Shown in pieces: positions 1-5,547 of a DNA stretch of 5,547 nucleotides (position 1 is its first letter; each line of letters starts with the position of its first letter). The position numbers were made by a program, and so were the translations under genes. The notes under the pieces are model-generated. The model was not told where the DNA came from. It ran no database searches and saw nothing but the letters and a program-made list of their open reading frames with translations. Source of the stretch: Chitinophagaceae bacterium (GTDB taxonomy: Bacteria; Bacteroidota; Bacteroidia; Chitinophagales; Chitinophagaceae); the NCBI GenBank assembly GCA_003135585.1, contig PLCH01000233.1, positions 1-5,547 on the forward strand. Direction: 5' to 3'.

Positions 1-223
1 TCCTTCAAACGGAAAATCCCTGTTCGGAAAGACCAATTTCCAAACCAACGAAGAGTACTCTATTGAAATATTTAATAATCTCGGGAAGATGGTAGCTCAC
101 TTAACGGCCATGCAACCAGAATTTTCGGTCAACTTTTCTCAAATCCTTCCCTCGGGTGTCTATTTTGCCAGATTTTCTTCAGCATCCTTCTCGTCTGCCA
201 AAATCTTTTTGGTAAATAATTAA
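1..223 (+). CDS. 3' end of a secreted protein with a T9SS type A C-terminal sorting domain (partial)
   Basis: The reading frame starts at base 2, is open from the window edge and stops with TAA at 221-223, leaving 73 codons. The translation shows the order typical of Por/T9SS type A sorting domains. It begins with a PSNGK motif (base 1 fits the end of an Asn codon, giving the usual NPSNGK). Next comes the strand SIEIFNNLGKMV, then NFSQILPSGVYFARF, and the protein ends at KIFLVNN. In Bacteroidota such a domain directs a protein already exported by Sec through the type IX machinery, where it is normally cleaved and the protein is released or attached to the surface. The functional part of the protein lies upstream of the window, so its activity cannot be stated. 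The family assignment is by motif recognition. I am confident of the domain and know nothing of the cargo. Confidence 0.88.
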   Translation, partial: PSNGKSLFGKTNFQTNEEYSIEIFNNLGKMVAHLTAMQPEFSVNFSQILPSGVYFARFSSASFSSAKIFLVNN

Positions 224-598
224 CATTACATTAGGATGAGGTTCAATTTCTAATTTGACTATTATTTGAGACCGGTGGTCAAAAATTTTTCAAGGGAACA
301 AAGACGACCCAATAGATCCGCGCAGTTTCCAACCGGGACCGATTGAAAGCTATACGGTGGAATTATACCCTCTGCTGCAATATATCGATTTTTACATTTT
401 TAGCCTATGGCAAGATTCCTTTAACTATTACGGGAAGAAAGATTTCCACAGCGGCAGGCGATCAGTCTGCGCCGGCATCCACAATAGCTGAGAAAGCATA
501 TTGCCGGCACAATCTTTGCCTTGGAAACAGATCGAAACTGGATATAGTAAAAATAGGTCTGCCCGGCCAATATCCAATAAAAATAAATCCGGTAAAAA
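224..598. other. 375-base gap without a convincing gene
   Basis: After the hairpin at 265-290 I see nothing I can call a gene. An open frame from TTG 343 to 651 overlaps the start of the next gene by 53 bases and translates to a low-complexity mixture with no family resemblance, so it is not annotated. The only other structure is GCCGGCA, present at 471-477 and again at 503-509. Because GCCGGC is self-complementary, the copies form both a direct repeat and an inverted repeat (471-477 against 502-508). The gap must carry the promoter for the gene at 599, but no clear Bacteroidota-type -7/-33 pair (TAnnTTTG with TTG) stands out. It could be gene debris; I cannot show that. Confidence 0.5.
265..290 (+). 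terminator. Probable intrinsic terminator of the T9SS cargo gene
   Basis: This lies about 40 bases after the stop codon at 223. GACC (270-273) can pair with GGTC (277-280) around a 3-base loop. Alternatively TTTGA (265-269) pairs with TCAAA (279-283), with CC/GG continuing the stem after a 2-base bulge. The hairpin is followed by five A and five T (281-290). Position, stem and T-run fit a rho-independent terminator for the upstream gene. A further TTTGAC at 254-259 could compete for the same 3' arm. The stem is short, so the call is moderate. Confidence 0.45.
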
Positions 599-1393
599 TT
601 GAAACAATTTCTTCTCTTTCTGATCGCCTCTTCATTCAGTCTTCAATGTAGTAAACAAACTCAGCGGCCCATATCATTGTCAAATCAAATTGAAGCGCAA
701 GGGCTAATTTATGTGCAAGGTCAACATAAAAAAATAGCTATCATTGGATCTTCCAGTGCCTATGGAATCGGTGCCATACCCCGGGATAGTTCGTGGGTAA
801 ACCGTTTAAAAAGATATTACAAGGGCTTGGGAATAATAGACACCATCTATAATCTGGCGATTTCTGGCACCACTACCTATTGGGGCATGCCAACGGGATT
901 TGTTCCGCCCAAACATGTTGTTGTGCATGGGATTGTTTATGATAGAAGTAAACTGCAACCAGATTCTTCACACAATATTTCAAAAGCATTAAGCTTTAAT
1001 CCCGACGTGGTTATCATCAACTATCCTTCAAATGATATAGGAGATGATTATTTAATGAGGGAAGAGTATCTTTTCAATCTCCGAACTATGTGTAAAGATG
1101 TTCTTACTGCAGGGAAAAAATGCTATGTTACTACGACACAGCCACGAGATTACATGAGCGCAAGGGAAAAGGATACTTTATACATCGCAAGGGATTCGAT
1201 TTTGACGGAGTACGGTATTCACTCATTGAACTTTTATGATCCAATAGTTGACCCCAAAGGAATCCCATCAAACCCGACTACTTTAAATATTAATCCAATT
1301 TACGATCACGGAGATGGCATTCACGTGAATAATGCCGGGCATAATTTACTTTTCCAGGTAGTGGTAAAAAGAAAAATTTTTACCCAATATTAG
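599..1393 (+). CDS. Exported SGNH/GDSL-family hydrolase, putative lipoprotein
   Basis: This is a 264-residue protein of the SGNH hydrolase superfamily, whose members are mostly esterases or deacetylases acting on acylated carbohydrates or lipids. The visible blocks are these: GSSSAYG at residues 50-56 (block I, with Ser52 as the likely nucleophile in GSS instead of GDS); Gly90 in the block II region; PSND at 143-146 (block III, Asn145); and DGIH at 239-242 (block V, Asp239 and His242). SSWVNR (64-69), MPTG (97-100) and TTTQPR (178-183) match a Bacteroidota SGNH subfamily as I recall it, in which GSS and PSND are normal. The start is TTG: an in-frame TAA lies at 593-595, and from TTG the protein begins MKQFLLFLIASSFSLQC, a good signal peptide. 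Cys17 could be lipidated, but SLQC is a poor lipobox, so periplasmic export is also possible. The substrate is unknown. It stands alone, with gaps of 375 and 179 bases on either side. Confidence 0.88.
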   Translation: MKQFLLFLIASSFSLQCSKQTQRPISLSNQIEAQGLIYVQGQHKKIAIIGSSSAYGIGAIPRDSSWVNRLKRYYKGLGIIDTIYNLAISGTTTYWGMPTGFVPPKHVVVHGIVYDRSKLQPDSSHNISKALSFNPDVVIINYPSNDIGDDYLMREEYLFNLRTMCKDVLTAGKKCYVTTTQPRDYMSAREKDTLYIARDSILTEYGIHSLNFYDPIVDPKGIPSNPTTLNINPIYDHGDGIHVNNAGHNLLFQVVVKRKIFTQY

Positions 1394-1572
1394 ATTCTTG
1401 GTCCATTTGGTTCAGCCCCCGAAAGATTCTCAATCAGGATTAAACAAAACGGAAACTATTGAATAAGAGTGCTGATAAAAATGGTATCTTGGTTGGGCTT
1501 AACAAACGTCTTCCCTTCCACCGAACCTATTCGATAATTTAATTTAAACTATCCTTAAAAGTTCCGATTCTA

Positions 1573-1995
1573 ATGACCAACACTGAAACCAAAAATATTA
1601 GCGAATCCCATGCAGTCCAAAGCTCTATCCAACCTTGGCTTTTAGTCAGAAATAGTGTCAAAGCAGTCGATTTTTACAAATCTGCATTTGGGGCAAGCGA
1701 GGTTTATCATCTAGAAACGCCCGATGGCGTGGTAGCAAAACTTTCCATCAATGGTGCTGAGTTTTGGGTGAGTGACGGCTCTCCTGACTGCGGCGGTTTA
1801 GGTCCTGAATCACTCGGGGGAGGTTCTGTTAGGATGATTTTGATAGTTACGAATCCGGATGATCTTTTCGATCAGGTATTGGGAGCCGGGGCAAAGGAAA
1901 TTTTCCCGGTTGCCGAGGAACATGGTTGGAGACTGGGAAGGCTCATTGATCCTTTTGGACTTCACTGGGAGATCGGCTTTCCCCTTATCCCCTGA
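1573..1995 (+). CDS. VOC-superfamily (glyoxalase/PhnB-like) protein
   Basis: This is a 140-residue cytoplasmic protein without a signal peptide or membrane segment, the usual size for one vicinal-oxygen-chelate module made of two βαβββ units. The first unit contains LLVRNSVKAVDFYKSAFGA (residues 23-41), the classic PhnB/glyoxalase opening. It continues through VAKLSINGAEFWVSD (54-68). The second unit runs from VRMILIVTNPDDLFDQ (86-101) to the closing RLIDPFGLHWEIG (123-135), where Glu133 is at the usual metal-ligand position. Family members include glyoxalases, antibiotic-binding proteins and many of unknown role, so no reaction is assigned. Residues 1-18 are polar and look like a flexible extension. 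The ATG follows a T/A-rich leader (TTAATTTAAACT at about 1539-1550) without a Shine-Dalgarno sequence. A hairpin after the stop suggests that transcription ends there and that the gene is monocistronic. The superfamily call is firm. Confidence 0.9.
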   Translation: MTNTETKNISESHAVQSSIQPWLLVRNSVKAVDFYKSAFGASEVYHLETPDGVVAKLSINGAEFWVSDGSPDCGGLGPESLGGGSVRMILIVTNPDDLFDQVLGAGAKEIFPVAEEHGWRLGRLIDPFGLHWEIGFPLIP

Positions 1996-2027
1996 AGTCT
2001 CCGACGAGGTGGTCAAGTGCATTATAC

Positions 2028-2059
2028 TCTAAAAACTCAAAGCATTTTTTGATTTTAGG
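2028..2059 (+). terminator. AT-rich hairpin downstream of the VOC gene, possible terminator
   Basis: CTAAAA (2029-2034) pairs with TTTTAG (2053-2058), and TCAAA (2037-2041) pairs with TTTGA (2048-2052). This gives 11 base pairs with a 2-base bulge (AC, 2035-2036) and a 6-base loop. A U-G pair (2028/2059) extends the foot. The hairpin sits 33 bases after the VOC stop codon and before the next gene. The bases after it are pyrimidine-rich (T-runs at about 2079-2089) but lack an immediate T-tract, so it could be a terminator or a 3'-end stabilising stem. Confidence 0.4.
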
Positions 2060-2143
2060 TAATCTCCATTCTCTCAATTTTTCCTTTTAACTGATTCAGC
2101 TTATTGTTGAATAAAACAGGTACTCCAAGAGGAGATGAATATC

Positions 2144-2174
2144 TTGATTGAAAATAAGAAGTATATTACATTGG
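2144..2174 (+). promoter_or_regulatory. Weak candidate promoter for the 119-residue protein
   Basis: TTG at 2144-2146 and TACATTGG at 2167-2174 are separated by 20 bases. They resemble the Bacteroidota primary-sigma elements (TTG near -33, TAnnTTTG near -7), with one mismatch in the -7 element. Transcription would begin shortly before the ATG at 2192, leaving a very short leader. AT-rich DNA yields such matches by chance, so this is only a candidate. Confidence 0.22.
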
Positions 2175-2177
2175 GTA

Positions 2178-2194
2178 CATAAATTTTATTTATG
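2178..2194. repeat. Perfect 7-bp inverted repeat spanning the start codon at 2192
   Basis: CATAAAT (2178-2184) is the exact reverse complement of ATTTATG (2188-2194), with TTT between. The right arm ends in the ATG start codon at 2192-2194. In RNA the start codon would lie in the 3' arm of a small hairpin; in DNA the dyad could be a binding site. Only one of the seven pairs is G-C, so the RNA stem would be weak and a chance origin is possible. Confidence 0.4.
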
Positions 2195-2551
2195 AACGAC
2201 TTTGTGTGGATTCACCCTTCTGATATTGGTCAAATTAATCAAAGTCCGAACCTTCTGCTCTCAAATGATAATGGGAACAGTGGGACAATTTATGATGTTA
2301 TTGAAGTAGACGGAACCGAAATAAAAATCAGACCATATGAAATAATTACGGAAGATGGCACTATAACCCTTCCCATCGAAAGGCCTACTTCTGCCATTGA
2401 TTATTCAATCCCTGCCATACAAACTATGATTTATGTGATAGGCCCCAAACCTGATGTAATCCTTTCCATAGAGAACCCCATGGGTGATTCTAAAAAAATC
2501 TCTGAAGAAAAGAATGAAAAGGCAAGAAAAGATAATGAGAGTTTGTATTAA
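2192..2551 (+). CDS. Hypothetical protein, 119 residues, unrecognised
   Basis: I do not recognise this protein. ATG 2192 is the first usable start, because an in-frame TAA lies at 2180-2182. There is no signal peptide, no membrane segment and no Cys, so it is probably cytoplasmic. Residues 1-100 look β-rich: alternating hydrophobic stretches such as IYDVIEVDGTEIKIRPYEII (33-52) and MIYVIGPKPDVILSI (79-93) are separated by Gly, Asn and Pro turns. Residues 96-119 are highly charged and helix-like (Lys and Glu dominate), which suggests a disordered or coiled tail. The ordered β pattern and a composition unlike random translation support a real gene. It has 196 bases in front and 284 bases behind, so no operon partner indicates a role. 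Confidence 0.65.
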   Translation: MNDFVWIHPSDIGQINQSPNLLLSNDNGNSGTIYDVIEVDGTEIKIRPYEIITEDGTITLPIERPTSAIDYSIPAIQTMIYVIGPKPDVILSIENPMGDSKKISEEKNEKARKDNESLY

Positions 2552-2835
2552 GAATAAACGCCTTCAATCCATTTCAATTCCCCAACGGTTACAATCGACG
2601 GGCTGAATGCATTTCCTTTTTAGCAGGTTTCGAAAAATGAAACAAATTTGCAAAGTCTGATTCTTAATAAATTATCCAGTTTTGACATTAAGAATATTAA
2701 CAGCTTTAGATCTGAAGCCAATTTCAACCTAATTCACTTCTTTGTCCATTTATTTCGAAAAATAAAATTGGCTCACCTGGGAAAAATAGCTGCCTCACGC
2801 AAAGAATTCCTATTTTTATCTTCTATTCCCAATCA
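2552..2835 (+). other. 284-base intergenic region before the amidohydrolase
   Basis: The region is AT-rich and probably contains the leader and promoter of the gene at 2836, but no clear -7/-33 pair stands out. One small hairpin is possible: GTTTC (2627-2631) with GAAAC (2639-2643) around a 7-base loop. A 63-codon open frame (TTG 2648 to TGA 2839) overlaps the next start by four bases. Its translation has no recognisable domain, so it is not called as a gene. Confidence 0.45.
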
Positions 2836-3921
2836 TTGAAAAACATAGCGTCCCATTTCTGTCTGCTTACGGCAATGTTTACCATTAATGGTCCAAACTT
2901 TTGTCAGGATGTCAACAGGTTAAAATTAATAGATTTTCATCCAGTCTCAATTTACAAAACAACACAGGTAAAAATTGAAAAGGCCAAATATCCAGTAACA
3001 GATTTTCATTCCCATAATTATCCTAAATCAAACTCAGACATAGATGAATGGGTGAAAACAATGGATGAAACTGGAATTGCAAAAACAATGATCCTGTCTT
3101 ACTCTACCGGTAATAGATTTGATTCCATTGTGAACAGGTATTCAAAATATAAGGATAGGTTCGATATATGGTGCGGCTTTGACTATACAGGTTATGACAA
3201 ACCGGGCTGGGAGAAACATGCCGTCGCTGAACTTGAGCGATGCTTTAAAAAAGGTGCGAAAGGGGTTGGTGAATTGGGTGATAAAGGTTTGGGAGAGTTG
3301 TATTCACAGCCGGTTCCGGGATATGGTTTGCATATCGACGATCCCCGCATGAAACCACTTTTCGAAAAATGCGCGGAATTACACATGCCCGTCAGTATAC
3401 ATGTGGCCGAAGACGCATGGATGTATCTTGCTGCTGACTCGACAAATGATGGTTTAATGAATGCAGCGACGTGGAAAGTAGATCTCACGAAGAAAGGAAT
3501 CCTAAATCATGACCAATTGATTGCAACCTTGGAGAACGCTGTAAAGGATAATCCAAACACAATTTTTATCGCTTGTCATCTTGCCAATTGTTGTTCGGAT
3601 CTGAGTGTGTTGGCAAGGTTATTCGATACCTATCCGAACCTTTATGCTGATATAGCTGCTAGATATGGCGAAATTGCCCCAATTCCCCGGTATTCAAAGT
3701 CATTTATGGAAAAATACGCCGACAGGCTTGTCTACGGAACGGATATGGGGACTTCTGCTGATATGTATCGGAGCACCTTTCGTATTCTGGAAACGGCGGA
3801 TGAACATTTTTATGAACAGTCGCTCTTTAATTATCATTGGCCTTTATACGGTCTGGCATTATCGGACGAGATGCTGAAGAAATTATACAGCGATAATGCC
3901 AAAAAAATTTTTATGCATTGA
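2836..3921 (+). CDS. Exported amidohydrolase-2 family metal-dependent hydrolase
   Basis: This 361-residue protein has a TIM-barrel amidohydrolase_2 fold. Its metal site appears complete: DFHSH (56-60) gives the strand-1 HxH (His58, His60); SIHVAED (187-193) gives His189; FIACHLAN (244-251) gives His248; and VYGTDMG (299-305) gives Asp303. Glu146 in GVGELGDKG (143-151) is a further candidate ligand or catalytic residue. The C-terminal NAKKIF (354-359) is the usual family ending. Relatives include decarboxylases, lactonases and hydrolases, so the substrate is not assigned. The frame is open upstream to about 2716 without ATG, and the first in-frame ATG (codon 14) would cut the leader. TTG 2836 gives MKNIASHFCLLTAMFTI followed by GPNFCQD, a plausible Sec signal peptide probably cleaved near residue 24, so I chose TTG. 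The protein is then periplasmic or secreted. No neighbour clearly belongs to the same pathway; it converges with the permease gene. Confidence 0.9.
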   Translation: MKNIASHFCLLTAMFTINGPNFCQDVNRLKLIDFHPVSIYKTTQVKIEKAKYPVTDFHSHNYPKSNSDIDEWVKTMDETGIAKTMILSYSTGNRFDSIVNRYSKYKDRFDIWCGFDYTGYDKPGWEKHAVAELERCFKKGAKGVGELGDKGLGELYSQPVPGYGLHIDDPRMKPLFEKCAELHMPVSIHVAEDAWMYLAADSTNDGLMNAATWKVDLTKKGILNHDQLIATLENAVKDNPNTIFIACHLANCCSDLSVLARLFDTYPNLYADIAARYGEIAPIPRYSKSFMEKYADRLVYGTDMGTSADMYRSTFRILETADEHFYEQSLFNYHWPLYGLALSDEMLKKLYSDNAKKIFMH

Positions 3922-3949
3922 TTGATCCTGTACTGCATGTTAAGCCCAA

Positions 3950-4008
3950 TGCCTGGATTTTTTTAAAGTTCCTGCTTCAAAACTTTCTGATTTGTCCTAT
4001 CCAAGGCA
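3950..4008. repeat. Nested inverted repeats between convergent genes
   Basis: TGCCTGGAT (3950-3958) pairs with ATCCAAGGCA (3999-4008) with a one-base bulge. Inside lies AAAGTT (3965-3970) paired with AACTTT (3981-3986) around a 10-base loop. A run of seven T (3958-3964) lies between the left arms. The location, just after the amidohydrolase stop, suits a 3'-end or terminator structure, but neither stem alone is a classic terminator. Confidence 0.3.
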
Positions 4009-4029
4009 TGCCATTATTTACTATTATCA

Positions 4030-4064
4030 CATGTTTTCACCGACAATTTAGAATAGAAAACATG
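4030..4064. terminator. Perfect 9-bp inverted repeat between convergent genes, possible bidirectional terminator
   Basis: CATGTTTTC (4030-4038) is the exact reverse complement of GAAAACATG (4056-4064), with a 17-base spacer. It sits between two converging genes, 108 bases after the plus-strand stop and 34 bases beyond the minus-strand stop. Such a position fits a shared terminator. No T-tract follows on either strand and the loop is large, so a protein-binding dyad or chance remain possible. Confidence 0.33.
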
Positions 4065-4098
4065 CGAGTGGCAAGGGCAAAAAATTAAAATTAAGATA

Positions 4099-5547
4099 TC
4101 ATTCCGTCCTCAAACTCTTCACCGGGTTGGCAATTGCTGACCGAATCGCCTGGAAGCTGATGGTGAGTAAAGCAATAAGCACGGCTAAAACGCAGGCAAC
4201 CATAAACACCCACCATCTAATGTGTATCCTGTATGCAAAATCCTGCAGCCATTTGTGCATAAACCACCAGGCGACCGGGGCTGCTATGCAAAAAGAAATA
4301 AAGACCAGCTTTAAAAAATCCCGGGACAATAAACTCACAATATTAGTTACCGTGGCCCCCATTACTTTTCGCACTCCTATCTCTTTGGTGCGTTGTAGGG
4401 TGCTGTAGGAGGTCAGGCCCAATAAACCGAGACATGAAATAAATATGGCCAGTATGGCAAAATTTAAAAACAATTTTCCAAATCTTTCTTCAGTTCTGTA
4501 TTGCTTATCAAAAAATTCATCAACAAAAAAATAACTGAATGGCCTAGAGGGAATTAAGACTTTCCATTTATTTTCAATGGCTGCAATCGTTACTGGCAAA
4601 TGGGCAGTCGATACATTGACCGAAACCAGGTCGCACCCATTTGGCTCGATGCGCATACTCAACGGTTTTATAGGCTGTTGCAAGGAATGGAAATGAAAGT
4701 CTTTCATTACTCCTATGATCTTACCTTCTCTTCCCCATTGTTTAAACCGCCTTCCAACTGCCTGCCCGGGCGAACTATAACCAAACATTTTAACTGCCGC
4801 TTCGTTGAGGACCATGGACTGGGTCGAGTCGGTTTGAAAATCCCTTGAAAAGGACCGGCCTGCCGCCATCTTTATCTTATATTGATTAATGTAATCCCAA
4901 TCTACAAAATACAGATCAAGGTTGGCAATTTGTAAATCACCTTTTTTATTCTCAATTTCAGAATAAGCACCCGGGTTACCTCCGCCCGGAACGCTAGAGG
5001 ACATAGTGGTTGAAATCACGCCGGGTAATCCTGTGATGGCATGTTGGAAGGCATTTTTGCCCGGGTCTCCGTTTGTGTTAATAACCATCATTTGATCTTT
5101 GGTAAAACCCAGGTCCTGGCTCCGCATAAAGTTCATCTGATTATAAACGACAATTGTGGCAATGACCAGGCCAATGGATATAGTGAACTGAACAATAACC
5201 AGCCCTTTTCTCAAGATACTTCCACTGGATCCGGTTGCGAAACGTCCTTTTAACACAGTTGAAGGTTTGAAAGACGATAATACCAATGCGGGGTAAATGC
5301 CAGCCAGCAACCCAATGCCAATTGCTGACAAAAACAGAATTAAGAGGTACAGCGGGTGTTCGAAAATGCCATGACTAATGGTTTTGCCTGCCAGCTGGTT
5401 GAATAACGAGAGAAGCAAGGCAGAGAAAAGTATGGTTAATAAAAAAGAAATCAAACACAGCAAGACCGATTCGCCCAGGAACTGTCTGGCGAGTTGCATC
5501 TGTAGTGCACCAACCACTTTTCTAATGCCTACTTCCTTGGCGCGTTG
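4099..5547 (-). CDS. ABC transporter permease, MacB_PCD/FtsX duplicated type (C-terminal part)
   Basis: The frame is open to the window edge, leaving the C-terminal 482 residues of a protein that in this family usually has about 780-800. A GTG at 5517 is not the start, because the ten codons before it read QRAKEVGIRK and belong to the first FtsX motif, RAKEVGIRKVVGA (5506-5544). In visible numbering, membrane segments lie near residues 26-50, 66-91 and 115-135. A periplasmic MacB_PCD domain follows at about 140-355, with three more segments near 359-381, 412-430 and 446-466. The second FtsX motif, RTKEIGVRKVMGA (386-398), precedes the last two segments, and the protein ends NPVKSLRTE. This matches the second half of the eight-helix, two-unit permeases of Bacteroidota. 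They work with an ABC ATPase as mechanotransmission or efflux systems for lipoproteins, peptides or drugs; the cargo is unknown. The ATPase is not in the window. Confidence 0.95.
   Translation of the reverse strand, partial: QRAKEVGIRKVVGALQMQLARQFLGESVLLCLISFLLTILFSALLLSLFNQLAGKTISHGIFEHPLYLLILFLSAIGIGLLAGIYPALVLSSFKPSTVLKGRFATGSSGSILRKGLVIVQFTISIGLVIATIVVYNQMNFMRSQDLGFTKDQMMVINTNGDPGKNAFQHAITGLPGVISTTMSSSVPGGGNPGAYSEIENKKGDLQIANLDLYFVDWDYINQYKIKMAAGRSFSRDFQTDSTQSMVLNEAAVKMFGYSSPGQAVGRRFKQWGREGKIIGVMKDFHFHSLQQPIKPLSMRIEPNGCDLVSVNVSTAHLPVTIAAIENKWKVLIPSRPFSYFFVDEFFDKQYRTEERFGKLFLNFAILAIFISCLGLLGLTSYSTLQRTKEIGVRKVMGATVTNIVSLLSRDFLKLVFISFCIAAPVAWWFMHKWLQDFAYRIHIRWWVFMVACVLAVLIALLTISFQAIRSAIANPVKSLRTE

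Noticed and set aside
343..651. 102-codon open frame on the plus strand starting at TTG
   Set aside because: It overlaps the well-supported SGNH gene by 53 bases in another frame. Its translation shows no domain, leader peptide or family-like pattern.
1410..1503. Imperfect long-range inverted repeat (1410-1418 with 1495-1503) in front of the VOC gene
   Set aside because: It pairs only 8 of 9 bases with about 75 bases between the arms, which is likely chance. It does not form a recognisable riboswitch.
1810..2022. 70-codon minus-strand open frame overlapping the VOC gene end
   Set aside because: It is mostly antisense to conserved VOC codons, has no motif, and gives no sign of an antitoxin or regulator.
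2627..2643. 5-bp hairpin GTTTC/GAAAC before the amidohydrolase
   Set aside because: It is short and AT-rich, with no T-tract or conserved context, and is expected by chance in this base composition.
2648..2839. 63-codon plus-strand open frame ending inside the amidohydrolase start
   Set aside because: It has a TTG start, AT-driven Phe/Ile/Leu/Asn/Lys composition and no recognisable motif. The four-base overlap with the next gene looks like translational coupling but has no other support.
3192..3488. 98-codon minus-strand open frame inside the amidohydrolase
   Set aside because: It lies entirely antisense within a gene with a complete metal site, and its translation is Ser/Pro/Cys-rich without motifs, so it is a shadow frame.
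599..3921. A single operon or new multi-gene system formed by the SGNH, VOC, 119-residue and amidohydrolase genes
   Set aside because: The genes are separated by 179-284 bases, with a hairpin after the VOC gene, and no shared substrate or domain logic is visible.
4127..5253. Three plus-strand open frames inside the permease region (4127-4408, 4600-4848, 5041-5253)
   Set aside because: All are antisense to the strongly supported permease, and their translations match nothing.
5517..5517. GTG at 5517 on the minus strand as the start of the permease
   Set aside because: The codons before it continue the conserved FtsX motif up to the window edge, so the gene is truncated by the window and does not start here.

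Overview
The window looks like a chromosomal stretch from a member of the Bacteroidota. Three features support this. A truncated gene at the left edge ends in a type IX secretion (T9SS, Por) type A C-terminal sorting domain. The permease at the right edge is of the duplicated MacB_PCD/FtsX form that is common in this phylum. The DNA is AT-rich, with A/T-rich leaders and no clear Shine-Dalgarno sequences. The exact genus cannot be read from the sequence.

Layout, left to right. Positions 1-223 (+) hold the 3' end of a secreted T9SS cargo protein, followed by a probable hairpin terminator. Positions 224-598 hold no convincing gene. Positions 599-1393 (+) encode an exported SGNH/GDSL-type hydrolase, probably a lipoprotein, which starts at TTG. 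Positions 1573-1995 (+) encode a single-domain VOC (glyoxalase/PhnB-like) protein, followed by a strong AT-rich hairpin. Positions 2192-2551 (+) encode a 119-residue protein I do not recognise; its start codon lies inside a perfect 7-bp inverted repeat. Positions 2836-3921 (+) encode an exported amidohydrolase-2 family metal hydrolase, also apparently starting at TTG. Positions 4099-5547 (-) hold the C-terminal 482 residues of an ABC-transporter permease, which converges on the amidohydrolase and runs off the right edge.

The genes are separated by gaps of about 180-375 bases. This argues against one tight operon, and most genes are probably expressed separately. Three of the plus-strand genes encode envelope or secreted proteins, but nothing in the sequence shows that they share a pathway. 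I found no tRNA, rRNA, CRISPR array, insertion sequence or phage gene. I also found no convincing new multi-gene system: this appears to be an ordinary accessory or housekeeping region whose least explained parts are the 119-residue orphan and the intergenic inverted repeats.
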